Assembly (NCBI GenBank): GCA_017848795.1
Contig: JAFIHG010000029.1
Span: 1 to 64,000 of the forward strand
Reading direction: 5' to 3'
Length of the DNA: 64,000 nucleotides
Origin: Candidatus Nanopelagicales bacterium
GTDB taxonomy: Bacteria > Actinomycetota > Actinomycetes > S36-B12 > CAIYMF01
Shown here one piece after another: positions 52,612 to 61,204 of this stretch (positions are counted from its first letter, which is position 1; each line of letters starts with the position of its first letter). The notes below the pieces were generated by a model, which saw only the letters and a list, made by a program, of their open reading frames with translations, made no database searches and was not told the origin of the DNA. The translations under genes and the position numbers were made by a program.

Positions 52612-54552
52612 TCAGTCGGCCGGGGGGAGGAACCGGCGGGCCACGTCCTCCGCGTCGGTCGGCGCCTGCTCGGCGATCCACGGCCCGGTTCCCTCGCTCG
52701 GGTCGATGACACCCTGCTCGAGCCAGGTGTAGCTGCCGGCGAGGACCCGCGCGGCGAGCCGTTCGTCAGCGGCATCGGTGTTGTGCCACAAGGCGTCCAG
52801 CAGCACCTCGGTGCGCCGGCGGGACTGCGCGGCGAAGGTGTCGGCGAGCTGGTAGGCCTCGGCGGCATGCGCGGGCTCGTCGGCCGCGATCATCGCGGCG
52901 CGTACGCAGGAGGCCGACACCGCGAACAGCTCCGCGCCGACGTCCACGACGCGCGCCAGGAAGCCCTGCTTGCGCTCCAGCCCGCCCTGCCAGCGCGCCA
53001 TCCCGTAGAACGTCGCGCGGGCGAGCTTGCGGCTGGTGCGCTCGACGTACCGCAGGTGCGCGGCCAGCGGACCGAACTCGTCGTACGAGGTCGGCAGGTT
53101 GCCCTTGCCCGCGGCCAGCTGCGGCAGCCACGTGGCGTAGAACCCGCTCGCGGCCGCCGCGGCCTTCGCCTTGCCGGCGAGCCCGAGGTCCGGGTCGATG
53201 AGGTCGCCGGCCGCGGTCAGGTGCGCGTCGACGGCCTCGCGGGCGATCAGCAGGTGCATGATCTCGGTCGAGCCCTCGAAGATGCGGTTGATGCGCAGGT
53301 CGCGCAGCAGCTGCTCGGCGCCGACCGCCCGCTCCCCGCGCGCGGCGAGCGACTCGGCGGTCTCGTACCCGCGCCCGCCGCGGATCTGCACCAGCTCGTC
53401 GGCGATCTTCCACGCCATCTCCGAGGCCCACAGCTTGGCGAGCGCCGCCTCGATGCGGATGTCCTTGCGGCCCTCGTCGGCCAGCTGCGCGGACAGCTCG
53501 AGCACCGCGTCGAGCGCGAACGTCGTCGCCGCGATGAACGAGATCTTGTGGGCGACAGCGGCGTGCTCGCCGACCGGCCGGCCCCACTGCACCCGTTCCC
53601 GGGACCACTCGCGGGCGATCTTCAGGCTCCACCGCCCGGCGCCGGCGCACATCGCCGGGATCGCCAGGCGTCCGGCGTTGAGCGTGGTCAGGGCGATCTT
53701 GAGCCCTTCGCCCTCGCGCCCGATGAGGTTCTCCTTGGGGACCCGGACGTCCTGCAGGCGGGTGAGGCCGTTCTCGATGCCGCGCAGCCCCATGAACGAG
53801 TTGCGCCGCTGCACGGTGATGCCGGGGGAGTCGGCCTCGACGACGAACGTGCTGATGCCCCCGCGGTGCCCCTCGGACTTCGGTACGCGCGCCATCACGA
53901 CCAGCAGCTCGGCGACGACGCCGTTGGTCGTCCAGAGCTTGGTGCCGTTGAGCACGTACGCCGTGCCGTCCTCGGTCGGCACCGCAGTGGTGGCCAGGCG
54001 CGCCGGGTCCGAGCCGACGTCCGGCTCGGTGAGCAGGAACGCGCTGACCGCGCCCTTCGCGCAGCGTGGCAGGTACGCGCGCTTCTGCTCCTCGGTGCCC
54101 GCGATCGCCAGCGGCTCGGGCACACCGATGGACTGGTGCGCGCTCATCAGGGCGCCGAGGCTGGCGTGCACCGAGCCGATCAGCGCCAGCGCGCGGTTGT
54201 AGTAGAGCTGGCCCAGACCGAGCCCTCCGTACTCGACCGGGATCTTCATGCCGAAGGCGCCGAGGTCGGCGAGCCCCTTGACGTACTCGTCCGGGATGCG
54301 CGACTCGCGCTCGATGACCGCACCGTCGATGGTGCGCAGGTAGGACTCCAGCTCGACCAGGAACTTCTCGCCGCGTTCCCTGCGTACGGCGTCCGGACGC
54401 GGGTGCGGGTGGATCAGTGACAGGTCGAAGTCCCCGAGGTAGATCCCCTTGGCGAAGCTCGGGTGCTCCCATGCCTGCTCACGTGCGGCCTCGGCGACCG
54501 CGCGGGCCTGCTTCTCGTCGACGTGCGTGGCGGACTGCTGGGTGCTCGTCAT
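52612..54552 (-). CDS. Acyl-CoA dehydrogenase with C-terminal extension
   Basis: A 646-residue FAD enzyme. Residues about 60-430 form the acyl-CoA dehydrogenase fold: LLTEPDVGSDPARL and LNGTKLWTTNG in the middle domain, then QIRGGRGYETAESLAARG and INRIFEGSTEIMHLL, which position the base and FAD. About 200 residues follow, as in the VLCAD/ACAD9 group, which suggests long-chain substrates and membrane contact. The ATG 54552 follows GAGGAGG. Electrons would go to electron-transfer flavoprotein. It converges with the RCC1 gene. Confidence 0.93.
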   Translation of the reverse strand: MTSTQQSATHVDEKQARAVAEAAREQAWEHPSFAKGIYLGDFDLSLIHPHPRPDAVRRERGEKFLVELESYLRTIDGAVIERESRIPDEYVKGLADLGAFGMKIPVEYGGLGLGQLYYNRALALIGSVHASLGALMSAHQSIGVPEPLAIAGTEEQKRAYLPRCAKGAVSAFLLTEPDVGSDPARLATTAVPTEDGTAYVLNGTKLWTTNGVVAELLVVMARVPKSEGHRGGISTFVVEADSPGITVQRRNSFMGLRGIENGLTRLQDVRVPKENLIGREGEGLKIALTTLNAGRLAIPAMCAGAGRWSLKIAREWSRERVQWGRPVGEHAAVAHKISFIAATTFALDAVLELSAQLADEGRKDIRIEAALAKLWASEMAWKIADELVQIRGGRGYETAESLAARGERAVGAEQLLRDLRINRIFEGSTEIMHLLIAREAVDAHLTAAGDLIDPDLGLAGKAKAAAAASGFYATWLPQLAAGKGNLPTSYDEFGPLAAHLRYVERTSRKLARATFYGMARWQGGLERKQGFLARVVDVGAELFAVSASCVRAAMIAADEPAHAAEAYQLADTFAAQSRRRTEVLLDALWHNTDAADERLAARVLAGSYTWLEQGVIDPSEGTGPWIAEQAPTDAEDVARRFLPPAD

Positions 54553-54579
54553 GGTGACCTCCTCGCTCGTACCACCTAT

Positions 54580-54600
54580 GTTACCAGCGAGTAGCAATCG
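54580..54600 (-). promoter_or_regulatory. Possible operator upstream of the acyl-CoA dehydrogenase
   Basis: On the minus strand TTGCTACTCGCTGGTAACA is an imperfect dyad (GCTACT against GGTAAC) 30-50 bases before the ATG. TetR- or FadR-like regulators of fatty-acid genes bind sites of this shape. No regulator gene is adjacent, so this is a weak call. Confidence 0.35.
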
Positions 54601-54642
54601 CGTCGTGCGGTGCGTGCGGAGTCCGCGCGGGCGAAACCTGCT

Positions 54643-54701
54643 GTTGATCATGGCGTTGTGGGTCTCATCGGCGCGATGCGACCTACGAGCCCGTGATCAA
54701 C
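54643..54701. repeat. Nested palindrome (GTTGATCA ... TGATCAAC)
   Basis: GTTGATCA (54643-54650) pairs with TGATCAAC (54694-54701), and inside it CATCG-gcg-CGATG forms a second hairpin. It lies in the 193-base gap between the DUF58 stop and the dehydrogenase start. It resembles a degraded REP-like element; nothing else is seen in this gap. Confidence 0.55.
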
Positions 54702-54745
54702 GGGGTGAGCGCCGCACGGACCCATGATCGACGCGGCGGGGCGGG

Positions 54746-56041
54746 TCAGAGCCGTCCGGCCGACTTGAGGGCGAGGTAACGATCGGCCAGCTGTGGCGCG
54801 AGCTCGTCCGGACCGGCGTCGACGACCTCGACCCCGAGCCGCGCCAGCAGGGTCGCGACCTGGTCACGGTCGGTGAGCTCGGCGCTGGCGGCGGCGGCGT
54901 CGTAGACCGCGGCGACGTCGTCACGGCCGGCTGCGAGCTCGCTGAGCCGGGGGTCGCGCACCGCGGCGAGCAGCACCAGGTGGCGCGCGGTGAGGGCCGG
55001 CAGCACGGGGAGCAGGCCCTCGCGCAGCGCGGCCGGTTCCAGCGGGGTGAGCAGGACGACCAGCGCCCGCTGGCGCACCCGGTCCAGCACCGCCGACACC
55101 AGCCCGGCGGCGTCGGTCTCGAGCAGCTCGGGCTCCACGTCGGTGAGGGCGTTCGTGATCCGCGGCAGCAGGTCCGCGCCCCGCCGGCCACGGACGTCGG
55201 CGCGTACGGCGCGGTCGTACGCGACGAGGTCGACGCGGTCGCCCGCGCGGGAGGCGAGCGCGGCGAGCAGCTGGGCGGCGTCCATCGCGGCGTCGAGGCG
55301 GGTGCCGTCGCCGATCCGCGCGGCGCTGGTGCGGCCGGTGTCGAGCACCAGCACGACGCGCCGGTCGCGCTCGGGGCGCCAGGTGCGCACCATCACGTCC
55401 GACGCGCGGGCGGTGGCGCGCCAGTCGATGGAGCGCACGTCGTCGCCGGCGACGTACTCGCGCAGCGAGTCAAACTCGGTGCCCTGCCCGCGTACCCGTA
55501 CGGCCGTACGCCCGTCGAGCTCGCGCAGCCGGGCCAGGCGCGAGGGCAGGTGGCGGCGGGAGGGGAAGGCGGGCAGCACCCGTACCGTCCACGGCGCCCG
55601 GTGGGCGCCCTGGCGACCGGCAAGGCGAAGCGGGCCGAGCGAGCGTACGGTGACCCGTTCGGCGCGGCGTACCCCGCGGCGGGTGGGCCGCAACACGGTG
55701 TCGACGCGGGCGACCCGCCCGGGTGGTACGTGCAGCGGGTGTCGGGTCCGCGCGGCGCCCGCCGACGGCACCCACGCGTCGCGCAGCCCACCGACGACGC
55801 GGCGGCGCCCGGCGTTCCGGACGGTCACCGTGACCGTGGCCGGCTCCCCGAGCCGGGTCGTGGTGTCGCCGCCGCGGGTGACCTGCAGCGCCCGGGTCGA
55901 GCCGGCCAGCGCGAGGTCGAGCAGGGCGAGCGCCGCCAGGGCCCCGTCGACCGCGAGCAGCGCCGGCAGCGACCGTACGGCGAGCGCGACGACCACCGTC
56001 GCCGCCAGCACCACGACCGCGAACCGCCCGGTCAGCACCAC
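54746..56041 (-). CDS. DUF58 family protein (MoxR-associated)
   Basis: A 431-residue protein with two N-terminal membrane segments (FAVVVLAATVVVALAV; LLAVDGALAALALLDLAL), a beta-rich middle and the DUF58 core (GTEFDSLREYVAGDDVRSIDWRATAR, in parts), which leads into a von Willebrand A-like fold (VVLVLDTGRTS). MoxR-DUF58 pairs act as chaperone-like modules in assembling envelope or metal enzymes. The GTG at 56041 is the start. The MoxR gene lies upstream, separated by palindrome P2 copy E instead of the usual tight overlap. Confidence 0.92.
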   Translation of the reverse strand: MVLTGRFAVVVLAATVVVALAVRSLPALLAVDGALAALALLDLALAGSTRALQVTRGGDTTTRLGEPATVTVTVRNAGRRRVVGGLRDAWVPSAGAARTRHPLHVPPGRVARVDTVLRPTRRGVRRAERVTVRSLGPLRLAGRQGAHRAPWTVRVLPAFPSRRHLPSRLARLRELDGRTAVRVRGQGTEFDSLREYVAGDDVRSIDWRATARASDVMVRTWRPERDRRVVLVLDTGRTSAARIGDGTRLDAAMDAAQLLAALASRAGDRVDLVAYDRAVRADVRGRRGADLLPRITNALTDVEPELLETDAAGLVSAVLDRVRQRALVVLLTPLEPAALREGLLPVLPALTARHLVLLAAVRDPRLSELAAGRDDVAAVYDAAAASAELTDRDQVATLLARLGVEVVDAGPDELAPQLADRYLALKSAGRL

Positions 56042-56060
56042 CTACCCCACCCCCAAATCC

Positions 56061-56123
56061 GCGTGTCCCTGCTCGAAACGTCGTCAACTGCGCGAGTTGA
56101 CGACGTTTCGAGCAGGGACACGG
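56061..56123. repeat. Palindrome P2, copy E
   Basis: Perfect 28-base arms (CGTGTCCCTGCTCGAAACGT, then CGTCAACT) at 56062-56089 and 56095-56122 around a 5-base loop. It splits the MoxR and DUF58 genes, which read the same way. The inner stem AAACGTCGTCAACT differs from copy A (AATCGTCGCTAACT) with both sides changed together. Confidence 0.92.
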
Positions 56124-56138
56124 GCAGGTGGGGGGCGG

Positions 56139-57152
56139 TCATCGGGGGACCGGGACGGTGGCGAGGATGCCGTCGAGCACGGCATCGGGGGCGACGCCCT
56201 CCAGCTCGGCGGTCGGCTGCAGCTGCACCCGGTGGCGCAGTGCCGGGCGGGCGAGCGCCTTGACGTCGTCGGGGGTGACGAAATCGCGGCCGGTGAGGAA
56301 CGCCCAGGCCCGCGCGGCGCGGGCGAGCGCCAGCGCCCCGCGTGGGGAGACGCCCAGGCGCAGCGAGGGTGCGGTACGGGTGGCGCGTACGACGTCCACG
56401 ACGTACGCCATCACCTCCGGCGCGAGCGTCACCCGCGCCACCGCGGCCCGGGCCGCGTCCAGGTCGGCGACCGTCGCGACCGCGCGTACGCCCGCCGCCG
56501 CCAGGTCCTGCGGGTCGAACCCCGCCAGGTGGCGGGCGAGCACGGCGTACTCCTCGTCGCGCTCGGGCAGCGGCACGGTCAGCTTGAGCAGGAACCGGTC
56601 GAGCTGGGCCTCCGGCAGCGGGTACGTGCCCTCGTACTCCACGGGATTCTGCGTCGCCGCGACCAGGAACGGCTCGGGCAGCCGGCGCGGGGCACCCTCC
56701 ACGCTGACCTGACGCTCCTCCATCGACTCCAGCAGCGAGGCCTGGGTCTTGGGCGGCGTCCGGTTGATCTCGTCGGCGAGCAGCAGGTTGGTGAACACCG
56801 GCCCGGGCCGGAAGGTGAACTCGGCGGTACGCGCGTCGTACACCAGCGAGCCGGTCACGTCCCCCGGCATGAGGTCGGGCGTGAACTGGATCCGCGTCGA
56901 GTGCACGTCCAGGGCCGCGGCGAGGGTGCGTACGAGCAGCGTCTTGGCGGTCCCCGGCACGCCCTCGAGCAGGACGTGCCCGCGGCACAGCAGCGCGATG
57001 ACCAGGCCGGTCACGACGGCGTCCTGCCCGACGACCGCCTTGCCCACCTCCTCGCGCAGCGCGAGCAGGGCGGCGCGGGAGTCGGTCGTCGTACCGGTCC
57101 CGCCGGTGGCCGCCGGTTCGTCGGGCGCACCAGCGCTCGGGTCGGTCGTCAT
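56139..57152 (-). CDS. MoxR-family AAA+ ATPase
   Basis: A 337-residue AAA+ ATPase with Walker A LLEGVPGTAKTLLVRTLA, Walker B LLLADEINRTPPKTQASLLESM, sensor 1 AATQNPVEYEGTYPLPEAQLDRF and sensor 2 SPRGALALARAARAWAF. MoxR ATPases work with the DUF58 and membrane partners coded around it, probably to load or mature an envelope complex. The ATG at 57152 overlaps the stop of the DUF4350 gene by four bases. Confidence 0.95.
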   Translation of the reverse strand: MTTDPSAGAPDEPAATGGTGTTTDSRAALLALREEVGKAVVGQDAVVTGLVIALLCRGHVLLEGVPGTAKTLLVRTLAAALDVHSTRIQFTPDLMPGDVTGSLVYDARTAEFTFRPGPVFTNLLLADEINRTPPKTQASLLESMEERQVSVEGAPRRLPEPFLVAATQNPVEYEGTYPLPEAQLDRFLLKLTVPLPERDEEYAVLARHLAGFDPQDLAAAGVRAVATVADLDAARAAVARVTLAPEVMAYVVDVVRATRTAPSLRLGVSPRGALALARAARAWAFLTGRDFVTPDDVKALARPALRHRVQLQPTAELEGVAPDAVLDGILATVPVPR

Positions 57153-58300
57153 GGGTGGCGTACCTGCCTCTCCAGGTCGTCGAGATCGCGGACGAACCGT
57201 ACGAGGGCGGCGTCGTCGGCGGGTGCGGGACGGTCGAGCAGCGCGCGGATCTCGGCTTCGGGGCGCCCGGTACGGCGCGCGGCCGCGCGGGCCACGTCGG
57301 GCGCCGGGGCGCCGCGTGGCAGCGAGAGCGCGGGCGCGAGGCGTACGACGGCGGCGCGCGCGAGCCGGTCCGCCGCGTGCGCGCGGCCCTGCGCGCGGCG
57401 GTACATCCGGCCCAGGCCCTCGGTGGTCTCGGCGGCGCGCACCGTCACCGGCAGCGGTTCGGAGACGACCGGGCCGAAGCGCCGGCCGCGGGCGTACGCG
57501 AGCACCAGCACGGCGACCCCCACCTGGAGCAGCGCCCACGGGACCCAGGACGGCACCAGCTCGGACGGGTCGGCGCGGTGTCCGGACTCGGGCTGCAGCG
57601 GGTCGGCCAGGCTCGGCAGCCACCAGACCAGCACCGGGTCACGGCCGAGCACGCCCAGGGCCAGCGCGGCGTTGCCGGCCTCGGCGAGCCGGCCGTTGGT
57701 GAGGAACGCGCCCGAGCCCAGCAGGGTGGCGCCGGTGCCGGGCACGTCGACGACGGTGCCCTCGTAGCAGCTCGTCGCGCCCTCCGGCGTGAAGATCCGC
57801 CCGCCGACCGTGGCGGAACCGGCCCGCTGGGCGACCGGCCACGCGCATCCCGGGTCGCGTTCGGCGACCGGCAGCGTGCCGTTCGTCGCGACCGACGCCG
57901 GCCACGGCCCGTCCGCTGCCGGCACCGCCCCGATCGTGACGACGTGCGCCGGCCGCGCCCCGCGCAGCGCCGCCGCCATCCGGGGGGAGACGAGCTCGGG
58001 CACCGTCACCAGCAGCGTGGCGCCCGGCGCCGCGGTGAGGGCGGACGCCGCCTCCGTCGCGGTCGCGGCGCGTACGACCGTGACGCCTTGCCCCTCGAGC
58101 AGCCGGGCCAGCGCGCGCGAACCGCCCGGGTCGACCGCGTTCGGGTCGAGCGAGCCGGTCGCCCGCTGTCCGCCGGCCCACGCGAGCAGCGCGAGCACGA
58201 CCAGCACCAGCGCGACGAGCACCACGGGAGCGCGGGCGGTGCGCAGCCGCGCCGTGAGCGTCGGGGAGGACGCGGACGGCAGCGTCCCCGTCGCGCTCAC
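57149..58300 (-). CDS. DUF4350 family membrane protein
   Basis: A 383-residue protein with an N-terminal helix (VVLVALVLVVLALLAWAGG), a DUF4350 domain (about 50-240, from DPNAVDPGGSRALARLLEGQGV), a second helix (WALLQVGVAVLVLAYARG) and a cytoplasmic C-terminus. It is a standard member of the MoxR/DUF58/DUF4129 block. The domain resembles the GATase-like fold, but catalytic residues are not evident. The GTG start overlaps the DUF4129 stop (GTGA). Confidence 0.9.
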   Translation of the reverse strand: MSATGTLPSASSPTLTARLRTARAPVVLVALVLVVLALLAWAGGQRATGSLDPNAVDPGGSRALARLLEGQGVTVVRAATATEAASALTAAPGATLLVTVPELVSPRMAAALRGARPAHVVTIGAVPAADGPWPASVATNGTLPVAERDPGCAWPVAQRAGSATVGGRIFTPEGATSCYEGTVVDVPGTGATLLGSGAFLTNGRLAEAGNAALALGVLGRDPVLVWWLPSLADPLQPESGHRADPSELVPSWVPWALLQVGVAVLVLAYARGRRFGPVVSEPLPVTVRAAETTEGLGRMYRRAQGRAHAADRLARAAVVRLAPALSLPRGAPAPDVARAAARRTGRPEAEIRALLDRPAPADDAALVRFVRDLDDLERQVRHP

Positions 58301-59172
58301 CGTGGCGCCGCCGGCGCGGCGGGTGCAGCGGCGCCGCCGGGCGCGCTCGTCGTACGGGCCGCCGCCCGCACCGCCGCGTCGAGCTCCTCCAGCGCGGCCG
58401 CGTCCGCCGGACCGGCGCTGCGACCGCCGTACGCGACCTCGTCGAAGCGGCGCGCGGCGGCGCGCAGGTCCGCGGCCAGCGCCGGCAGCGCCGCCCCGGC
58501 CGTGCGGGCCGCTTCGTCCGCGGTACGGCCGGCGCGCGCTTCGAGCAGCCCCCGCTCCTCGAGCTCGCGCACGACCGCCCGCAGCCACTCCCGGACCGCC
58601 TGCTCGTACGCCTCGCGGGCGGTGGCGGCGCGCGCGCGGCGGCGGTGCTCGGCGGCATCGGCTGCCGCCTCGGCGGAGTCGAAGAGCACCTCCACGGCGC
58701 CGCGCCGCCGCACCGGACCCAGCCGCCAGCGCACCACCACCACCGCGGCGGCGACCGCGACGAGCACCAGACCGAGCACGCCGTACCACCCGCCGGGCGC
58801 CGTGGTGCCGATCGCGTCGATCAGCTCCTGCACCCGCTCCACGACCCACTCGATCAGGCGGGCGAGCAGCGGCCGGTCCGGCGGGTGGTACGCCGGGTCG
58901 GCCAGCTCCTCGCGCGCCAGCCGCGCCGCCTGCTCGCGAGTGAGCTCCACCGGCGGCCCCGCGACCACCGCCACCGCCACCGCGAACGCGAAGGTCCGCC
59001 CCGGTTCGCGCGCTGCGGGGCTCGCCGCCGCGTGCGCCGGCTGCCGCTCGGGTCGGGGGCGGCTCACTCCTCGCGCGCTCACGGTGCTTCTTGGCTCGCG
59101 CGCTGCGGGGCTCGCCGCCGCGTGCGCCGGCTGCCGCTCGGGTCGGGGGCGGCTCACTCCTCGCGCGCTCAC
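58297..59172 (-). CDS. DUF4129 family protein with duplicated N-terminus
   Basis: A 291-residue protein. After about 60 N-terminal residues that consist of a 30-residue unit in two copies (VSARGVSRPRPERQPAHAAA, then SPAAREP), a helix (FAFAVAVAVVAG) leads to the DUF4129 sequence (LAREELADPAYHPPDRPLLAR), a second helix (GVLGLVLVAVAAAVVVVRW) and the cytoplasmic DUF4129 helices. The GTG at 59172 overlaps the stop of the upstream membrane-protein gene. The duplicate at 59082 could also be used as a start. Confidence 0.85.
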   Translation of the reverse strand: MSARGVSRPRPERQPAHAAASPAAREPRSTVSARGVSRPRPERQPAHAAASPAAREPGRTFAFAVAVAVVAGPPVELTREQAARLAREELADPAYHPPDRPLLARLIEWVVERVQELIDAIGTTAPGGWYGVLGLVLVAVAAAVVVVRWRLGPVRRRGAVEVLFDSAEAAADAAEHRRRARAATAREAYEQAVREWLRAVVRELEERGLLEARAGRTADEAARTAGAALPALAADLRAAARRFDEVAYGGRSAGPADAAALEELDAAVRAAARTTSAPGGAAAPAAPAAPR

Positions 59173-59174
59173 GG
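59006..59174. repeat. Tandem 90-bp duplication at the DUF4129 start
   Basis: A 79-base block (59006-59084) recurs exactly at 59096-59174, a period of 90 bp, so the frame is kept. Both copies hold a GTGAGC start and the upstream gene's stop overlaps only the outer one. The copies look identical, so the event is recent. Confidence 0.9.
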
Positions 59175-60311
59175 GCCCGCGGCCCGGGCCAGCTCGATGT
59201 CCAGCGCCTCCCGCCGGATGCGCATGTCGACGTACTGCAGGGCCGTCACCCCCGCCGTGAACGGCATCGTGACCACCGAGGCGACGAAGGAGCCCAGGCT
59301 GATCGCCGCCAGCGCGACCCACCACAGCGAGCCGTTCTCCGGGAACATCACCGCGAGCACCGTCCCGCCGAGCGCGAACGGCACGGTCAGCACCTGCGAG
59401 ATCAACCCGGTGATCAGCTGTGCCAGCAGCGCGATCCCGAACACCCGCCACCAGCTGCCCCGTACCAGCGCTGCGGAGCGGCGGATCGCGGCGAGGACCC
59501 CGCAGCGCTCCAGCAGCAGCACCGCCGGTGAGAGCAGCAGTCGTACGGCCAGCCACACCGCGACGACGACGGCGCCCGCGCCGAGCAGCAGCCCGAGCAG
59601 GACGCCGAGGCCCGCGGAGAGCTGGCCGACCAGGATGCCGAGCAGCACCGCCACCGCGATCCCCACCGCGCCGGTGCCGCCGACGATCAGCCCGACGAGC
59701 AGGGTGAGCCCGACCAGCCGCCAGAACTGTGGACGGGCCGCCCGCCACGCTTCTCCCGCCGTGATGCGCCGACCGAGCACCGCCTGGCCGACGACGACGG
59801 TGAGCAGGCCTGTCGCGACGATGCCGATCGGCACCGAGAGCAGCGCGGCGACGACGGTCGCGATGTTGCCCCCGATGCTGCCGCCCGAGACGAGCACCGT
59901 GTCCTCGGTCTGCTGCACCGTCGTGACGTCGGCCAGCGAGCGGAACGCGGCGAAGTTGGCGACGAAGCTGAGCACCACGAGCACGAGCGAGAGCACCGCG
60001 GAGATGCCGAGCACGGTGCGCGGGTCGCGCCGGATGTAGCTGACCGCCCCGTCCAGGATGTCGGCCACGCCCAGCGGGCGCAGCGGCACGATGCCGGGTT
60101 TGGGCGCCGTGGGCGGCGGCCCCCAGCCGCCGTACTGCGGCCCGTACGCCGGCGGTGCGCCGGGTGCCGGAGCGGCCCACTGCGGTGGCGGCCCGCCGGG
60201 TGGCTGTCCCGGCGACGCGCCCCCCGCAGACGCCGGTGGCGGTGCCGGTGGCGGAGCCGGTGACCAGCCCGGCGCCTGCCAGCCCGCGTCCGGCGGATCT
60301 CCGGTGGCCAT
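59169..60311 (-). CDS. Membrane protein with Pro-rich N-terminus (glycerophosphoryl diester phosphodiesterase membrane-domain type)
   Basis: A 380-residue protein. Residues 1-75 are a Pro/Gly/Ala-rich cytoplasmic stretch. From PGIVPLRPLGVADILDGAVSYIRRDPRTVLG a domain of six or seven membrane helices follows, as in the membrane part attached to some glycerophosphodiester phosphodiesterases. No catalytic domain is attached. It starts the operon that runs through DUF4129, DUF4350, MoxR and (past P2) DUF58, and is divergent from mtrA. Confidence 0.87.
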   Translation of the reverse strand: MATGDPPDAGWQAPGWSPAPPPAPPPASAGGASPGQPPGGPPPQWAAPAPGAPPAYGPQYGGWGPPPTAPKPGIVPLRPLGVADILDGAVSYIRRDPRTVLGISAVLSLVLVVLSFVANFAAFRSLADVTTVQQTEDTVLVSGGSIGGNIATVVAALLSVPIGIVATGLLTVVVGQAVLGRRITAGEAWRAARPQFWRLVGLTLLVGLIVGGTGAVGIAVAVLLGILVGQLSAGLGVLLGLLLGAGAVVVAVWLAVRLLLSPAVLLLERCGVLAAIRRSAALVRGSWWRVFGIALLAQLITGLISQVLTVPFALGGTVLAVMFPENGSLWWVALAAISLGSFVASVVTMPFTAGVTALQYVDMRIRREALDIELARAAGP

Positions 60312-60517
60312 CGGTCGGTGTCCTCCCGTCGTACGGCGTGGCGACGTTCCGCGCCCGTCCCGCGCAGATCGTCCCACGGCACCCGGGCGGGAGCCGGCAC
60401 GGAACGCAGCGCGCCACCCGGACGTCTCATGGTCACCGGCCGTGGTAGACGCGCGGGCAGGCCCACGCCCCGACGGGTCCGGCCGGAATCCGGACGAGCA
60501 GCGAGGACGGTGCCACC

Positions 60518-61204
60518 ATGGGCGGCATGAGGGGACGGGTGCTCGTCGTCGACGACGACCTCGCGCTGGCCGAGATGCTCGGCATCGTGCTGCGCAGCGA
60601 GGGACTCGACCCGGTGTTCTGCGCCGACGGCGCGGGCGCCCTCGCCGCCTTCCGCGACACCTCCCCGGACCTGGTGCTGCTGGACCTGATGCTCCCCGGA
60701 CGCGACGGGGTCGACGTCTGCCGGGCCATCCGCGCGGAGTCCGGCGTACCGATCGTGATGCTGACCGCCAAGACCGACACCGTCGACGTGGTCGTCGGGC
60801 TGGAGAGCGGCGCTGACGACTACGTCATGAAGCCGTTCAAGCCCAAGGAGCTCATCGCGCGGGTCCGGGCCCGGCTGCGGCGCACCGAGGAGCCGGGGCC
60901 GGAGCACCTCACGATCGGCGACCTGACGATCGACGTCGCCGGGCACGCCGTACGCCGCGACGACACCCAGATCTCGCTCACCCCGCTCGAGTTCGACCTG
61001 CTCGTCGCGCTGGCGCGCAAGCCGTGGCAGGTCTACTCGCGAGAGGTGCTGCTGCGCGAGGTGTGGGGCTACCAGCACGCCGCGGACACCCGGCTGGTGA
61101 ACGTGCACGTGCAGCGGCTGCGCAGCAAGATCGAGCACGACCCGGAACGGCCGGCGATCGTCGTCACGGTGCGGGGGGTCGGGTACAAGGCCGGCCCGCC
61201 CTGA
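60518..61204 (+). CDS. mtrA: Response regulator MtrA
   Basis: A 228-residue OmpR-type regulator. The receiver domain (1-115) shows VVDDDLALAEM, the phosphoacceptor Asp56 in LLDLMLPG, the Thr of MLTAKTD and Lys of MKPFKPKEL. The winged helix (about 135-228) ends RLRSKIEHDPERPAIVVTVRGVGYKAG. Length and Asp56 match mycobacterial MtrA, which controls cell division and wall genes. The mtrB ATG overlaps its stop (TGATG). The ATG at 60518 is used; Met4 is an alternative. Confidence 0.97.
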   Translation: MGGMRGRVLVVDDDLALAEMLGIVLRSEGLDPVFCADGAGALAAFRDTSPDLVLLDLMLPGRDGVDVCRAIRAESGVPIVMLTAKTDTVDVVVGLESGADDYVMKPFKPKELIARVRARLRRTEEPGPEHLTIGDLTIDVAGHAVRRDDTQISLTPLEFDLLVALARKPWQVYSREVLLREVWGYQHAADTRLVNVHVQRLRSKIEHDPERPAIVVTVRGVGYKAGPP

